Shown: positions 43,548-52,164 of the stretch, piece after piece
Layout: each line of letters begins with the position of its first letter
Position numbering within the stretch: the stretch's first letter is position 1
Origin: an uncultured Lachnospiraceae bacterium
Lineage (GTDB): Bacteria; Bacillota; Clostridia; Lachnospirales; Lachnospiraceae
Length of the DNA: 64,000 nt
Direction of reading: 5' to 3'
Assembly (NCBI GenBank): GCA_934352055.1
Contig: CAKRJY010000006.1
Location: forward strand, 62,001-126,000
Notes under the pieces: generated by a model
The model's database searches: none
What the model was told of the DNA's origin: nothing
What the model saw: the letters and a program-made list of their open reading frames with translations, nothing else
Position numbers and translations under genes: made by a program

Positions 43548-44501
43548 TTATATTTCTATGGTCTCTAAAATTTTTTTTAAGGAATCTGCAGATTCTTTCA
43601 GTTTTAATGCTTCCTCTCCATTGAGATTAATTGGAACATCAGACTCAATACCTTCTGCGCCTACAATCGCCGGCATACTAAGAGCCACACCGTCAATATC
43701 ATACGAACCATGTATCATATGCGAAACCGGCAAAATTGATTTCTCATCGCGCATGATCACTTCGCATATTCTTTTTACAGACATTGCGATGCCGTAATAG
43801 GTTGCATGTTTTCTGTTTATAATTTCATACGCACTGTTCTTTACCGCTGCTGCAATTTCCTGTGTATTTTCCTTATGCTTATAATGACCTCGCATCTCGC
43901 ACATTTCACTCAGTGGTACACCGGATACATTTGCAGATGACCATGCCACCACTTCACTATCTCCATGTTCGCCAATAATAAATGCGTGTACACTACGGCT
44001 ATCCACCGATAAATGTTCCCCTAATTTATATCGTAATCTTGCACTATCTAAAACCGTTCCGGAACCGATTACTCTGTTTTCCGGGAGACCGGATAATTTG
44101 ATTGCTACCTGGGTAAGAATATCTACCGGATTTGCTACCACAAGCAGAATTCCTGCAAACTTTCTTTTTGCAATCTCCGGAATAATGGATTTGAATATGG
44201 AAACATTCTTGTTCACAAGATCCATACGTGTCTCGCCCGGCTTTTGCCCTGCTCCTGCTGATATAATCACAATGGCTGCATCCGTTACATCATCATAACT
44301 TCCGGCATATATTTTCATCGGACTTGCAAAAGGTATTCCATGGCTGATATCCATTGCTTCCCCTTCCGCCTTATTCTTATCAGCATCAATCAGCGCAATT
44401 TCTGTAAACAAGCCACTCTGCATCAGTGCAAATACAGAGGCTGATCCCACAAAACCACATCCTATCATAACTGCTTTTTTTGAATTTATAACATGTTTCA
44501 C
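43548..44501 (-). CDS. ldh: L-lactate dehydrogenase
   Basis: 317-residue NAD-dependent LDH reducing pyruvate to L-lactate. Visible are the Rossmann motif AVMIGCGFVGSASVFAL, the coenzyme/substrate loop GQKPGETRMDLV with the Arg that marks LDH over MDH in part, VANPVDILTQVA, GSGTVLDSARLRYKL and the catalytic His in IIGEHGDSEV. The start is GTG at 44501 with AGGAGG upstream. Monocistronic. A 23-bp palindrome at 44597-44619 matches the one in front of the PerR/Fur gene at 48 kb, suggesting peroxide- or metal-dependent control. Confidence 0.95.
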   Translation of the reverse strand: MKHVINSKKAVMIGCGFVGSASVFALMQSGLFTEIALIDADKNKAEGEAMDISHGIPFASPMKIYAGSYDDVTDAAIVIISAGAGQKPGETRMDLVNKNVSIFKSIIPEIAKRKFAGILLVVANPVDILTQVAIKLSGLPENRVIGSGTVLDSARLRYKLGEHLSVDSRSVHAFIIGEHGDSEVVAWSSANVSGVPLSEMCEMRGHYKHKENTQEIAAAVKNSAYEIINRKHATYYGIAMSVKRICEVIMRDEKSILPVSHMIHGSYDIDGVALSMPAIVGAEGIESDVPINLNGEEALKLKESADSLKKILETIEI

Positions 44502-44596
44502 CGTAATTTTCCTCCTTCATTTCTATATACCGTTCCCGTTTGGCTGGCAAGCTATTCTATTTGTAGAAATAACTATAGTTGTCTTACCTGGCTCTC

Positions 44597-44619
44597 TTAT
44601 TAAGAACAATTCTCAATAA
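44597..44619 (-). promoter_or_regulatory. PerR/Fur-type palindrome upstream of ldh
   Basis: TTATTAAGA-N5-TCTCAATAA, one mismatch from a perfect inverted repeat, same arms and spacer as the site at 48225-48247. Located about 100 bp ahead of the ldh start. Confidence 0.65.
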
Positions 44620-44695
44620 GGATTATATATTGCATTATATCATGTGTCAATAAAAAAGCGGCAGTCCTGCATTGCATCTCACTATAATTTTGTGT

Positions 44696-45175
44696 TTATT
44701 CTCCATCTGTAAGGTCTGCGAAAATGTTCGCAATATGTGTCGATACGATGCCTTCACACACGGTTTCAAACAAAATATTGAGCGTATCCTCTACCAGCTC
44801 ACACTCGGACAGTTCCACTTCATATTGTTTTGCCATCGCTTTGATGACTTCCACTTTTTCTGCATCATGTTCCACGGAAATTACATCCTCAAACATATCG
44901 GTGTAATATTTTTCAACAAACTTTCGTTTACTCAAAACTTCTTCTTCACTAGAGCATGTCGTCAATACGTAAAGCTTTGCGCCCTCTCTTTTTCTTTTCC
45001 GTGCATAATCTTTTACCGCCTTGATGGGCTTACAGTACGCATATATATTCTCACCATATTCTTTACAATATACATGCCATGCATCCTCGCTCATACCAAT
45101 CTGTAGTTTTCCATTCACCATATATTGCGGAGCGCTAAGCGTACCATCTACATCAAAAAAAGCTAATTTTATCAT
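44696..45175 (-). CDS. Small HAD-like hydrolase
   Basis: 159 residues. Motif I is AFFDVDGTLSAPQY, motif II lies in YVLTTCSSEEEV, and the motif IV region ELVEDTLNILFE has a single clear Asp, so the last acidic pair is weak. It may be a phosphatase of the HAD superfamily or a degenerate member. The frame extends to 45244 but the ATG at 45175 starts directly at the conserved beta strand; AAAGGA lies 13 bases upstream. It follows the TIM-barrel gene by 19 bp, so they are probably one operon. Confidence 0.78.
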   Translation of the reverse strand: MIKLAFFDVDGTLSAPQYMVNGKLQIGMSEDAWHVYCKEYGENIYAYCKPIKAVKDYARKRKREGAKLYVLTTCSSEEEVLSKRKFVEKYYTDMFEDVISVEHDAEKVEVIKAMAKQYEVELSECELVEDTLNILFETVCEGIVSTHIANIFADLTDGE

Positions 45176-45194
45176 AAGCTGTGATTTATCCTTT

Positions 45195-46115
45195 CTATCG
45201 CAACAGCGAAACTGCCATTCTTCGATACGTATGACGTTTTCCACGAATAGCTACGCTATATGCCATAATATTCTCCGGCAATGCCATTCCCATATAACCA
45301 CTATCACCGATATGATGAATATCTGCACCAGCCATCTTACACATAAGAGCAATTTGACGAATCGTATCTTCATCCGCGCCTTCTTGTGATGTTCCAATCG
45401 TCGTCATCGCAAGTGCACCCATTTCATGCGCTCTCTTTATCAGCTTTGCTGCATATTCCATAGAAATACCCGGAACTGTCCCCGGCGCCGGAAGCAAAAT
45501 CACATCTGCACCAGCATCTACAAATGATTCCACTTCATTCTCTGTCAGAATTTTTTCTCCCGCTTCCGAAAGAATACCAGATGCGTGCATCTTTCCCGCT
45601 GTAAGAATAACACGGTCGCCCACTGCTTCTTTTAGCTGGGAAAGCGCCTGTATAATTGCATCATTCTCTACGCCCACGCCAGGATTTCCTGTCAAAACGA
45701 TCATATCCACGCCCATATCCGCAGCTTTTTTTGCATTTTCCGGTGTTGCCTGACGACCTTTTGTCAAATCCCAGACAGAGGATTGCGCACTATTTTTTAT
45801 CGCTGCCGGCTCTAAATTGATTGCAACCATTCTTCCCGTAAGACGTTTTACCTCACGAACCACATCTTCCGGTGGCACTTGTGGCAAGTCTTGGATCACA
45901 GGTTCATTTACGTCGAAGACATTTAGCATTATCAAATCTGCGCCAAGAGATGTGACAAATTCTGCATTTGTTATATCAACCAGCATCGGCGTTACCGTTC
46001 CTATGGTTTCTGCCGCAAGAGTTCTCCCCTCGCTATCTGCAATGGATGTCAGCAGTTGCTGTTTATTGTAGGAAACCAATTCCCTGGCCGTTGTATCTAT
46101 GAGTCGTTTGGTCAT
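45195..46115 (-). CDS. TIM-barrel protein, DUF7916-like
   Basis: 306 residues with the repeated beta-alpha pattern of a TIM barrel: LGADLIMLNVFDVN, MVAINLEPAA, GVDMIVLTGNPGVGVEN, GADVILLPAPGTVPG and GADIHHIGDSGYMGMALPENIM. It resembles a family seen near sugar or PTS genes and annotated as DUF7916 (formerly mislabelled haloacid dehalogenase-like); recollection only. The acidic and His residues near the strand ends suggest an enzyme acting on a phosphorylated small molecule. AGGAGG precedes the ATG. The HAD gene follows by 19 bp. Confidence 0.75.
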   Translation of the reverse strand: MTKRLIDTTARELVSYNKQQLLTSIADSEGRTLAAETIGTVTPMLVDITNAEFVTSLGADLIMLNVFDVNEPVIQDLPQVPPEDVVREVKRLTGRMVAINLEPAAIKNSAQSSVWDLTKGRQATPENAKKAADMGVDMIVLTGNPGVGVENDAIIQALSQLKEAVGDRVILTAGKMHASGILSEAGEKILTENEVESFVDAGADVILLPAPGTVPGISMEYAAKLIKRAHEMGALAMTTIGTSQEGADEDTIRQIALMCKMAGADIHHIGDSGYMGMALPENIMAYSVAIRGKRHTYRRMAVSLLR

Positions 46116-46157
46116 GAAGTATCCTCCTCTTTCTTTTTATTTTATATTAGTTCCAAA

Positions 46158-46180
46158 AACCACCGGCTAAGCCGGTGGTT
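46158..46180 (-). terminator. Terminator of the chemoreceptor gene
   Basis: Perfect 10-bp stem AACCACCGGC / GCCGGTGGTT around TAA, flanked by A-run and T-run; can work in both directions. Confidence 0.85.
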
Positions 46181-46194
46181 TTGATTCGTTCGTT

Positions 46195-47613
46195 TTATAC
46201 TTTCTCAAATTTCGCCACTTCATCTGACAAGTTCTCTGAAAGATTCTTATTTTCATCCGCCTGTGTCGTAATTGTTGAAATCGCTGTCACAAGCTGCGCA
46301 ATTTCTTCTGCGACATTGGTAACACCTTTCGCAGATTCTTCGATTGCGATTGAAATATTATTGATACCCTCATTCATGTCATTCATCTTAGTCACACTAT
46401 CCTTTGACATGATTGCAAACTCATTAAAGGAATTACTTGCCTGGTCTGTATCCGCTTCGTAATTTCCAATAATTTTCACGAAATTATCATAATCCTCCGC
46501 CACATCTGAAAGAACAAATCGTATCATTTCGGTCGCGTTTCCAGAAAGATCTGTCACTGCTCCAATAACCTTTGTGCTGATTTCCTGAATATTGTTTGCG
46601 GTTTCACGCGAATCATCGGCAAGCTGTCGTATTTCATCCGCCACAACTGCAAATCCCTTACCTGCTTCTCCAGCTCTTGCTGCCTCAATAGATGCATTTA
46701 ATGCAAGAAGATTGGTCTGCGCGGCAATATTTAAAATCTTCTCCGTCAGTTCTGAAATCTCATTTACAGACTTCGAGGCTTCTACCGCATCAACAACACC
46801 CTTCTGAATGCCACCAAATGTTTCTACTGTCTTTTCCTTCGATGCCATCGCGTCTTTGTAGCTGTCTTCTGCCACCGTCTTTACTTTATGTAACTTCATC
46901 GCAGAATCTTTTGCATCTTCATTCATGCCTGACATTTTTTCTAACAAATCATTACATCCCTGTGCCAAATCATACAGTGATGCTGATACTTCTTCCATAG
47001 AAGCTGCCAGTTCTTCGGAAGCTGCACTTACATTGGATGCATTCATATTAGAAGATTCCGCTTCCTCTTGCACAAGATAAGAAGAATCTTTCATATCCTT
47101 TGATGCACTCTGAATCTTTACCATCAAGCCTTGCAGTGTGTCAATAAAATGATTTACACCATTTGCCAACTGTCCGATTTCATCTTCGGTCTTATCAAAT
47201 ACTCTTAAGGTAAGATCCCCTTGTCCAGATTCGATTCCAAGAATAATATCATCCAAGTCCTTCTTTGCAAGTTTTGCTGGACGCACAATGGACTTATTAA
47301 CAACCAAAGAAAGAAGCACAATGACAAGTACATCAACAACTACAAGTACAATATCAAACGTAACAGTTCCATCCACCTTAATATTGCTCTTATCAATTGC
47401 ATGTGTAACTTCTGTCTTAGCAGTTTCAAGTGTCTCTGTGTCGTTATTCTCTACTGCCTCTTCATACTGGTTAAACTGCTCTGTTATAACGCTGTTTCTT
47501 CGGCTGATTTCCCGCAAAGCAGCCAAATTCAATACTGTAATCAGCACTGTAAAAACGCCCAAAACCACCAGCATACCAATCAGTTTTCTTCCCAAACTTT
47601 TTTTCTTTTTCAT
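46195..47613 (-). CDS. Methyl-accepting chemotaxis protein
   Basis: 472 residues. Two membrane helices (GMLVVLGVFTVLITVLNL and VDVLVIVLLSLVVNKSIV) flank only about 60 extracytoplasmic residues, followed by HAMP and a signalling domain with the conserved tip LNIAAQTNLLALNASIEAA. The ligand domain is too small for a Cache or four-helix sensor, so it may sense membrane state or act through partners. The frame starts at 47631, but neither that ATG nor the one at 47613 has a strong ribosome site; the latter begins the usual KKKKSLGRKLIG. A terminator follows at 46158-46180. Confidence 0.9.
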   Translation of the reverse strand: MKKKKSLGRKLIGMLVVLGVFTVLITVLNLAALREISRRNSVITEQFNQYEEAVENNDTETLETAKTEVTHAIDKSNIKVDGTVTFDIVLVVVDVLVIVLLSLVVNKSIVRPAKLAKKDLDDIILGIESGQGDLTLRVFDKTEDEIGQLANGVNHFIDTLQGLMVKIQSASKDMKDSSYLVQEEAESSNMNASNVSAASEELAASMEEVSASLYDLAQGCNDLLEKMSGMNEDAKDSAMKLHKVKTVAEDSYKDAMASKEKTVETFGGIQKGVVDAVEASKSVNEISELTEKILNIAAQTNLLALNASIEAARAGEAGKGFAVVADEIRQLADDSRETANNIQEISTKVIGAVTDLSGNATEMIRFVLSDVAEDYDNFVKIIGNYEADTDQASNSFNEFAIMSKDSVTKMNDMNEGINNISIAIEESAKGVTNVAEEIAQLVTAISTITTQADENKNLSENLSDEVAKFEKV

Positions 47614-47688
47614 GCTATCGCCCGCTTTCATAAAATATCTTTATATTACAAGTTAATACTAACACATAGTTCGACATTTCGTAACAAA

Positions 47689-48087
47689 TTATGATAAATG
47701 CAATGCACTCTCTCTGCAATTTTTACAGATTCCCTTAAAAGCAATATCATAGCTTAGGAATTCCATTCCATGCGTATCACGAATTTTTTCAAACAACTCT
47801 CCTATTTCTTCCATATCCACATCTGAAACTTCTCCACATTTGATGCATCTTACATGGTAGTGATTCTTTAACGTAAAATCGTACTGATTCGGTCCGTCCG
47901 CCACTTCCACCTTACGAATTTCGCCTTCTTCTGCCAAAATTTCCAGATTTCTATATACCGTCCCCTTTCCTATTTGGGGATATTTTTTCTTGATAAAATC
48001 GTATACATCATTTGCAGTAACATGCCTTTTCATCTCATATACAGCATCTCTTACCAATTCCTTCTGCCTTGTATTTCTTCTTATCAT
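47689..48087 (-). CDS. perR: Fur/PerR family metalloregulator
   Basis: 132 residues with a winged helix (TANDVYDFIKKKYPQIGKGTVYRNLEIL), metal-binding NHYHVRCIKCGEV and the structural zinc pair CIKC / CKNC. Both CxxC motifs are as in PerR and Fur; the Asn/His/Asp pattern in FTLKNHYHV and DVDMEE favours a PerR-like sensor but does not exclude Fur or Zur. GAGGGGG precedes the ATG. A perfect palindrome at 48225-48247 upstream suggests autoregulation, and ldh carries the same site. Confidence 0.88.
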   Translation of the reverse strand: MIRRNTRQKELVRDAVYEMKRHVTANDVYDFIKKKYPQIGKGTVYRNLEILAEEGEIRKVEVADGPNQYDFTLKNHYHVRCIKCGEVSDVDMEEIGELFEKIRDTHGMEFLSYDIAFKGICKNCRESALHLS

Positions 48088-48224
48088 CTGTCCCCCTCAT
48101 TTATCTTCTCTCTACTCACGCATCAAATACCCTCGGCTGCCTGCCGTTCTATTTTTCTTTTTCTTATGAGCTTGTCTTTCTGTACTTCTCATAGTTTCCT
48201 CATTTGTATTTTATTTCATTCAAT

Positions 48225-48247
48225 TTATTAAGAACCAGTCTTAATAA
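48225..48247 (-). promoter_or_regulatory. Perfect PerR/Fur-type palindrome upstream of perR
   Basis: TTATTAAGA-N5-TCTTAATAA, nine-base arms with no mismatch, about 140 bp ahead of the PerR-like gene. The 9-5-9 layout matches the ldh site. Confidence 0.7.
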
Positions 48248-48312
48248 GCATTATATTATCTTAAAACAACCACGTCAAATACATTCGAGAAAGCCCGCTG
48301 TATTCTCATGCC

Positions 48313-50004
48313 CTATCTCGCTTCTTTATCATACACGTATTGTTTCAAAAACATTTCTTTGTCACAAGGTCTGCCAAACAGATATCCTTGCAAATAATCT
48401 ACATGCATTTCTTTCATTCTCTTACACCACTCTTCTTTTTCGACGCCTTCGACGCAGATATCTATGTCAATACTATGCACCATTTCAATGATTTTTTTGA
48501 ACAGTTCAAAATCCTTCGCATAGTTCATGGCTCTTAACGTAAAGGTCCGATCCACTTTGATATAGCCTGGTTCCATATCATTGATGCAATGAAGATTAGA
48601 GTAGCCTGTTCCAAAATCGTCAATAACAAATTCTACATCATTCTTTTCCAGTTTTTCTCTGAACTCTGTAAAAACTGGTGAATCGTCCACAAAACCGCTT
48701 TCTGTCATCTCAATGCAAATGCTTTTTGGCGTCAATTCGTATTTCTTTAGTACATCAATAATGTCATCTGCCACATTTCCCTGCATAATCTGGATATAAG
48801 AAATGTTTACATTTACCTTAAACTTCGGAATACACGTCTGTACTTCCTTGCAAAATTTTGCTGCTTCCTCAAGTACATATCGTCCCGCCGGAATAATCAA
48901 TCTTGTTTCTTCAAGAAGTGGTATGAATTCCATTGGAGAAATCATTTTCACTCCTTCTTTTGATGGTAAGAAAAAGCGCATCAAAGCCTCAGCTCCGACT
49001 ATTTTTTCATCTTCTCCACCCATAATTGGCTGATAGAAAATATCAAAGCCTTCAAATGCATTTGCTATGCCATTACGAAGTGCATTTTTTAAATCTCTTT
49101 TTTCCAAAAACAACTCGTAATCTTTTGGATCAAAGATATATAAGCTGTTCTTGCCTCTAATCTTTGCCTGTTTTAGCGCATATTCAAATTTCTTACGACT
49201 CTCAATGTAGCCTTCTGATAACATTGTCGCTTCTATTACACCAATGGATACGGTAAATACAGATTCATAACTTTGTGAAATAATAAAATCATATATGTTT
49301 TTTGTAATTCTGTTTTTTAATGCAACTGCATCATCCATGCTATGACTTTCTAAGTCCACAACTGCATACTGATCCCCCGCAAGATAATATACTCTTTGAT
49401 GTGAAACCAATGCTTTTTTTATACAGTTTGCTACGCTTTTTAGAATAAAATCGCCGTATTCATTGCCTTTTGCACCATTGATTTCTGTAAAATCATCAAT
49501 TCCAATATGCATAAGAAATCCATTTGCGATTGACTCTTTATGCTCCCGGATATAAGCACGGAATTCCAGTTCTCCCAATAGGCCACTTGTGTTACTTGCC
49601 CTTTGTTTATTCCCAGTCTCGTTTAAACAGCCTATTAAATATGCAGGATTTCCCTCTTCATCATCAATCACTACGCCACGGCAATTAATCCATACCGGTT
49701 CTCCATTTTTGTCCAGCCACCGATAATGCAAATCATGTGTTTTTGTTTTTCCACTGGCAATATCGTCTAGTTCCTTTGCAAGCACTTCACGATCTTCTTC
49801 GTATATGGCAGGCACTAGAGCGACTGTTGATTGTTCTAATACTCTCGCAGGCAACTTAAAACGATTCATTACCGATTCTGACATAATGAGCCGGTCTGTT
49901 TTCAAATCCATGACATAAAGGTAATCATCCATGCTCGGTGCCAGCACATCCATCAGATGACCTACATCTGTGTCTCTTAATATTTTACATATTTCATTCG
50001 CCAT
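48313..50004 (-). CDS. PAS-GGDEF-EAL protein, likely c-di-GMP phosphodiesterase
   Basis: 563 residues: PAS domain (about 20-140, DYLYVMDLKTDRLIMSE, HYRWLDKNGEPVWINCRG), GGDEF domain (about 150-300) with a degenerate loop YLAGDQYAVV, and an EAL domain with intact catalytic motifs GAEALMRF, EMTESG, DDFGTGYSNL and KVDRTF. So cyclase activity is unlikely and phosphodiesterase activity likely; the dead GGDEF may bind GTP as an allosteric site. No membrane segment. AGGGAGGGAGGG lies ahead of the ATG at 50004. Monocistronic. Confidence 0.9.
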   Translation of the reverse strand: MANEICKILRDTDVGHLMDVLAPSMDDYLYVMDLKTDRLIMSESVMNRFKLPARVLEQSTVALVPAIYEEDREVLAKELDDIASGKTKTHDLHYRWLDKNGEPVWINCRGVVIDDEEGNPAYLIGCLNETGNKQRASNTSGLLGELEFRAYIREHKESIANGFLMHIGIDDFTEINGAKGNEYGDFILKSVANCIKKALVSHQRVYYLAGDQYAVVDLESHSMDDAVALKNRITKNIYDFIISQSYESVFTVSIGVIEATMLSEGYIESRKKFEYALKQAKIRGKNSLYIFDPKDYELFLEKRDLKNALRNGIANAFEGFDIFYQPIMGGEDEKIVGAEALMRFFLPSKEGVKMISPMEFIPLLEETRLIIPAGRYVLEEAAKFCKEVQTCIPKFKVNVNISYIQIMQGNVADDIIDVLKKYELTPKSICIEMTESGFVDDSPVFTEFREKLEKNDVEFVIDDFGTGYSNLHCINDMEPGYIKVDRTFTLRAMNYAKDFELFKKIIEMVHSIDIDICVEGVEKEEWCKRMKEMHVDYLQGYLFGRPCDKEMFLKQYVYDKEAR

Positions 50005-50325
50005 AATAAAAGAACCCTCCCTCCCTAATTGGCTGCCATATCCCACAACCAAAAACGTTCTATCTTATATTGAATTTCAATATTAATATGCTTCCTTTGT
50101 CACCAATTTCAAAACATCAATTTATATAAATATTCTTACTTATTTATCCATTCTTTGTATAAAACTACCAATTCCATTATAGTACAAGTTTATAAAATAA
50201 GAAAGCCCACGCCATCATAAAGTACCACTTTAAAACATTTTCCTTCAAAAAAATCCTCCATAAGCAGCTTTTATTGGCTTTCAACCTGCTTATGAAGGAT
50301 TTTATTTTCTACTCAGTAAATTTTT
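50005..50325. other. Intergenic gap, regulatory only
   Basis: About 320 AT-rich bases between the EAL gene and the XRE gene. The left part should hold the EAL promoter; the right part holds the XRE terminator at 50251-50302. No CDS seen. Confidence 0.5.
50251..50302 (-). terminator. Terminator of the XRE regulator gene
   Basis: Long stem AAATCCTCCATAAGCAG / CTGCTTATGAAGGATTT with one mismatch and an 18-nt loop, followed on the minus strand by seven T. Confidence 0.8.
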
Positions 50326-51018
50326 TTAGTACTTCACCTCATACGGTGTACTATATTTTTTTCGAAATAGCATAACTTCCACTATGATTCTTACAATCAT
50401 AGCATACAATAGTGGCAACCCTGCCACCGCAAGATTTGCTGCGATTATGCCTGCAGTATTTAGTTCTGGCGCAACTCCAAAAACTACAATCACGCTGCAC
50501 AAAGAAATCAATGCCCCAATGAAAAGAACCGTTTTCTTTAACAAATCCAGCACTTTTTCTTTTGTTCTTGCACCTGATACCAGCACTACGCCTACACATA
50601 ACAGAATCATAATGATTATACTAGGCACATCCATAAAATTACTTATTGGAAATTCTATTCCCACGGTGCAGATGCCCAAACATATAAATGCAGCCAATAT
50701 CACAATCACCCCAATTACAACGGATATTTTTGTCCCCTTTTTTGTAGATTCATTTTCTTTCACCAATGCCATAATCGTTTCCTCCGCTTTCACATGATAG
50801 TTTTCCGGAGGAATAAGTTCACCCGACAAAAGTTCATTGACTGTGATGCCAAATGCCTCACTGATTGGAACCAGCATAGAAGTATCCGGTGTGCCTTTTC
50901 CTGTCTCCCACTTGGAAACGGTCTTATCACTCACTCCAATGAGCTCCGCCAGCTCTTTTTGTGTCATCCCTTTCTTCTTTCGCATTTCCTGCATAAACTG
51001 TCCCATGTCTTTTGTCAT
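50326..51018 (-). CDS. XRE-family regulator with C-terminal membrane domain
   Basis: 230 residues: N-terminal helix-turn-helix (KKKGMTQKELAELIGVSDK, then TVSKWETGKGTPDTSML) and four membrane helices from about residue 100 (VVIGVIVILAAFICLGICTV, IIIMILLCVGVVLVSG and two more). This membrane-tethered XRE layout is common in Firmicutes next to transporters or stress genes, but no target is obvious here. GGAGG with eight bases spacing selects the ATG at 51018. The fructokinase gene ends 72 bp upstream, so the two may be cotranscribed. Confidence 0.9.
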   Translation of the reverse strand: MTKDMGQFMQEMRKKKGMTQKELAELIGVSDKTVSKWETGKGTPDTSMLVPISEAFGITVNELLSGELIPPENYHVKAEETIMALVKENESTKKGTKISVVIGVIVILAAFICLGICTVGIEFPISNFMDVPSIIIMILLCVGVVLVSGARTKEKVLDLLKKTVLFIGALISLCSVIVVFGVAPELNTAGIIAANLAVAGLPLLYAMIVRIIVEVMLFRKKYSTPYEVKY

Positions 51019-51090
51019 ATTGTCATCCTCCGTATCAATGATTGCGCAATTCATACTTTTATTTAGGCACATTGTTACGTAGAATACAAT

Positions 51091-52053
51091 CTACAAATTG
51101 GAGAATTGGTCTACTATTTCTTCTCTGGTTGGCATAACTTTTAGAGCACCCTTGCGTGTTGTAATAATGGACGATGCTGCATTGGCAAAACGTAACATTT
51201 CAAAAACATCATCCTGTGTCAATTTTTCCAGTCCTTTTTCCAATACTGCATTCAGAATACACGCCATAAATGTATCTCCGGCACCTGTCGTCTCTATGGT
51301 ATCTGTTCTAAGGAACGGCTTGCAAAATACACTTTCTCCGTTATAATATGCTTTGCTTCCCGTCTTTCCCATGGTAGCACAAACCAGTTTTGCCTGTGTC
51401 TTTTGCATGATGATTTCCATTCCCTGATCAATATCATCTGTACCAGATAAAAATGCAATCTCATCATCTGAAATTTTCAAGATATCACATTGACCAATGC
51501 CATACCACATCTGCTGTTTTGCCTCTTCTAAGTCTTTCCAGAGTGGTGGTCGTAAGTTAGGATCAAAAGAAATCATCGAACCTTCACTTTTTGCTTTCTC
51601 CACAGCCTTCTTTGTCACATTTGCGATCTCATCATCTGTCATTGACAATGTTCCAAAATGAAAAATCGTTGCTTCCGAAAGCATATCCTGTTTCACTTCA
51701 TCCCAGCGCAACATCATGTCAGCACCGGGATTACGATAAAACGAAAATGTTCTGTCGCCATCTTTTGCTGTATGGACAAAAGCGAGTGTTGTATGTACTT
51801 CCTTATCCACCACAAGATTTTCTGTATGAATGCCCTGTTCCCGAATAGCATCCGTCAACATTTTCCCAAAAGCATCATCTCCGACCTTGCCAATGAACGC
51901 CGTCTCTTTTCCTAAATTTTGTAACATCGACAAAACATTACAAGGCGCTCCACCCGGGTTTGCTTCCAGCAATGGATTTCCCTGTGCACTCACACCATTT
52001 TCTGTAAAATCAACCAGCAACTCTCCTAACGCTACAACATCAAATTTCTTCAC
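51091..52053 (-). CDS. scrK: Fructokinase, PfkB family
   Basis: 320-residue ribokinase-fold kinase, probably fructose to fructose-6-phosphate. Typical segments are VVALGELLVDFTENG, EANPGGAPCNVLSML, the STLAF-like TTLAFVHTAKDGDRTFSFYRNPGAD and the catalytic TIETTGAGDTFMACIL with the anion hole GAGD. The start is best read as GTG at 52053, preceded by AGGAGGTGGCG; the longer frame places that ribosome site inside the protein. Specificity for fructose is from overall similarity and is not proven. Confidence 0.9.
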   Translation of the reverse strand: MKKFDVVALGELLVDFTENGVSAQGNPLLEANPGGAPCNVLSMLQNLGKETAFIGKVGDDAFGKMLTDAIREQGIHTENLVVDKEVHTTLAFVHTAKDGDRTFSFYRNPGADMMLRWDEVKQDMLSEATIFHFGTLSMTDDEIANVTKKAVEKAKSEGSMISFDPNLRPPLWKDLEEAKQQMWYGIGQCDILKISDDEIAFLSGTDDIDQGMEIIMQKTQAKLVCATMGKTGSKAYYNGESVFCKPFLRTDTIETTGAGDTFMACILNAVLEKGLEKLTQDDVFEMLRFANAASSIITTRKGALKVMPTREEIVDQFSNL

Positions 52054-52164
52054 ACCGCCACCTCCTGATAAGTGAATATCTTCCAATAATAATCCGCTTC
52101 TAACTTATCCTTAATATAATACAAATTTTCTCTTTTATCAATGATGGCAAAAAGAAGATTTCAT

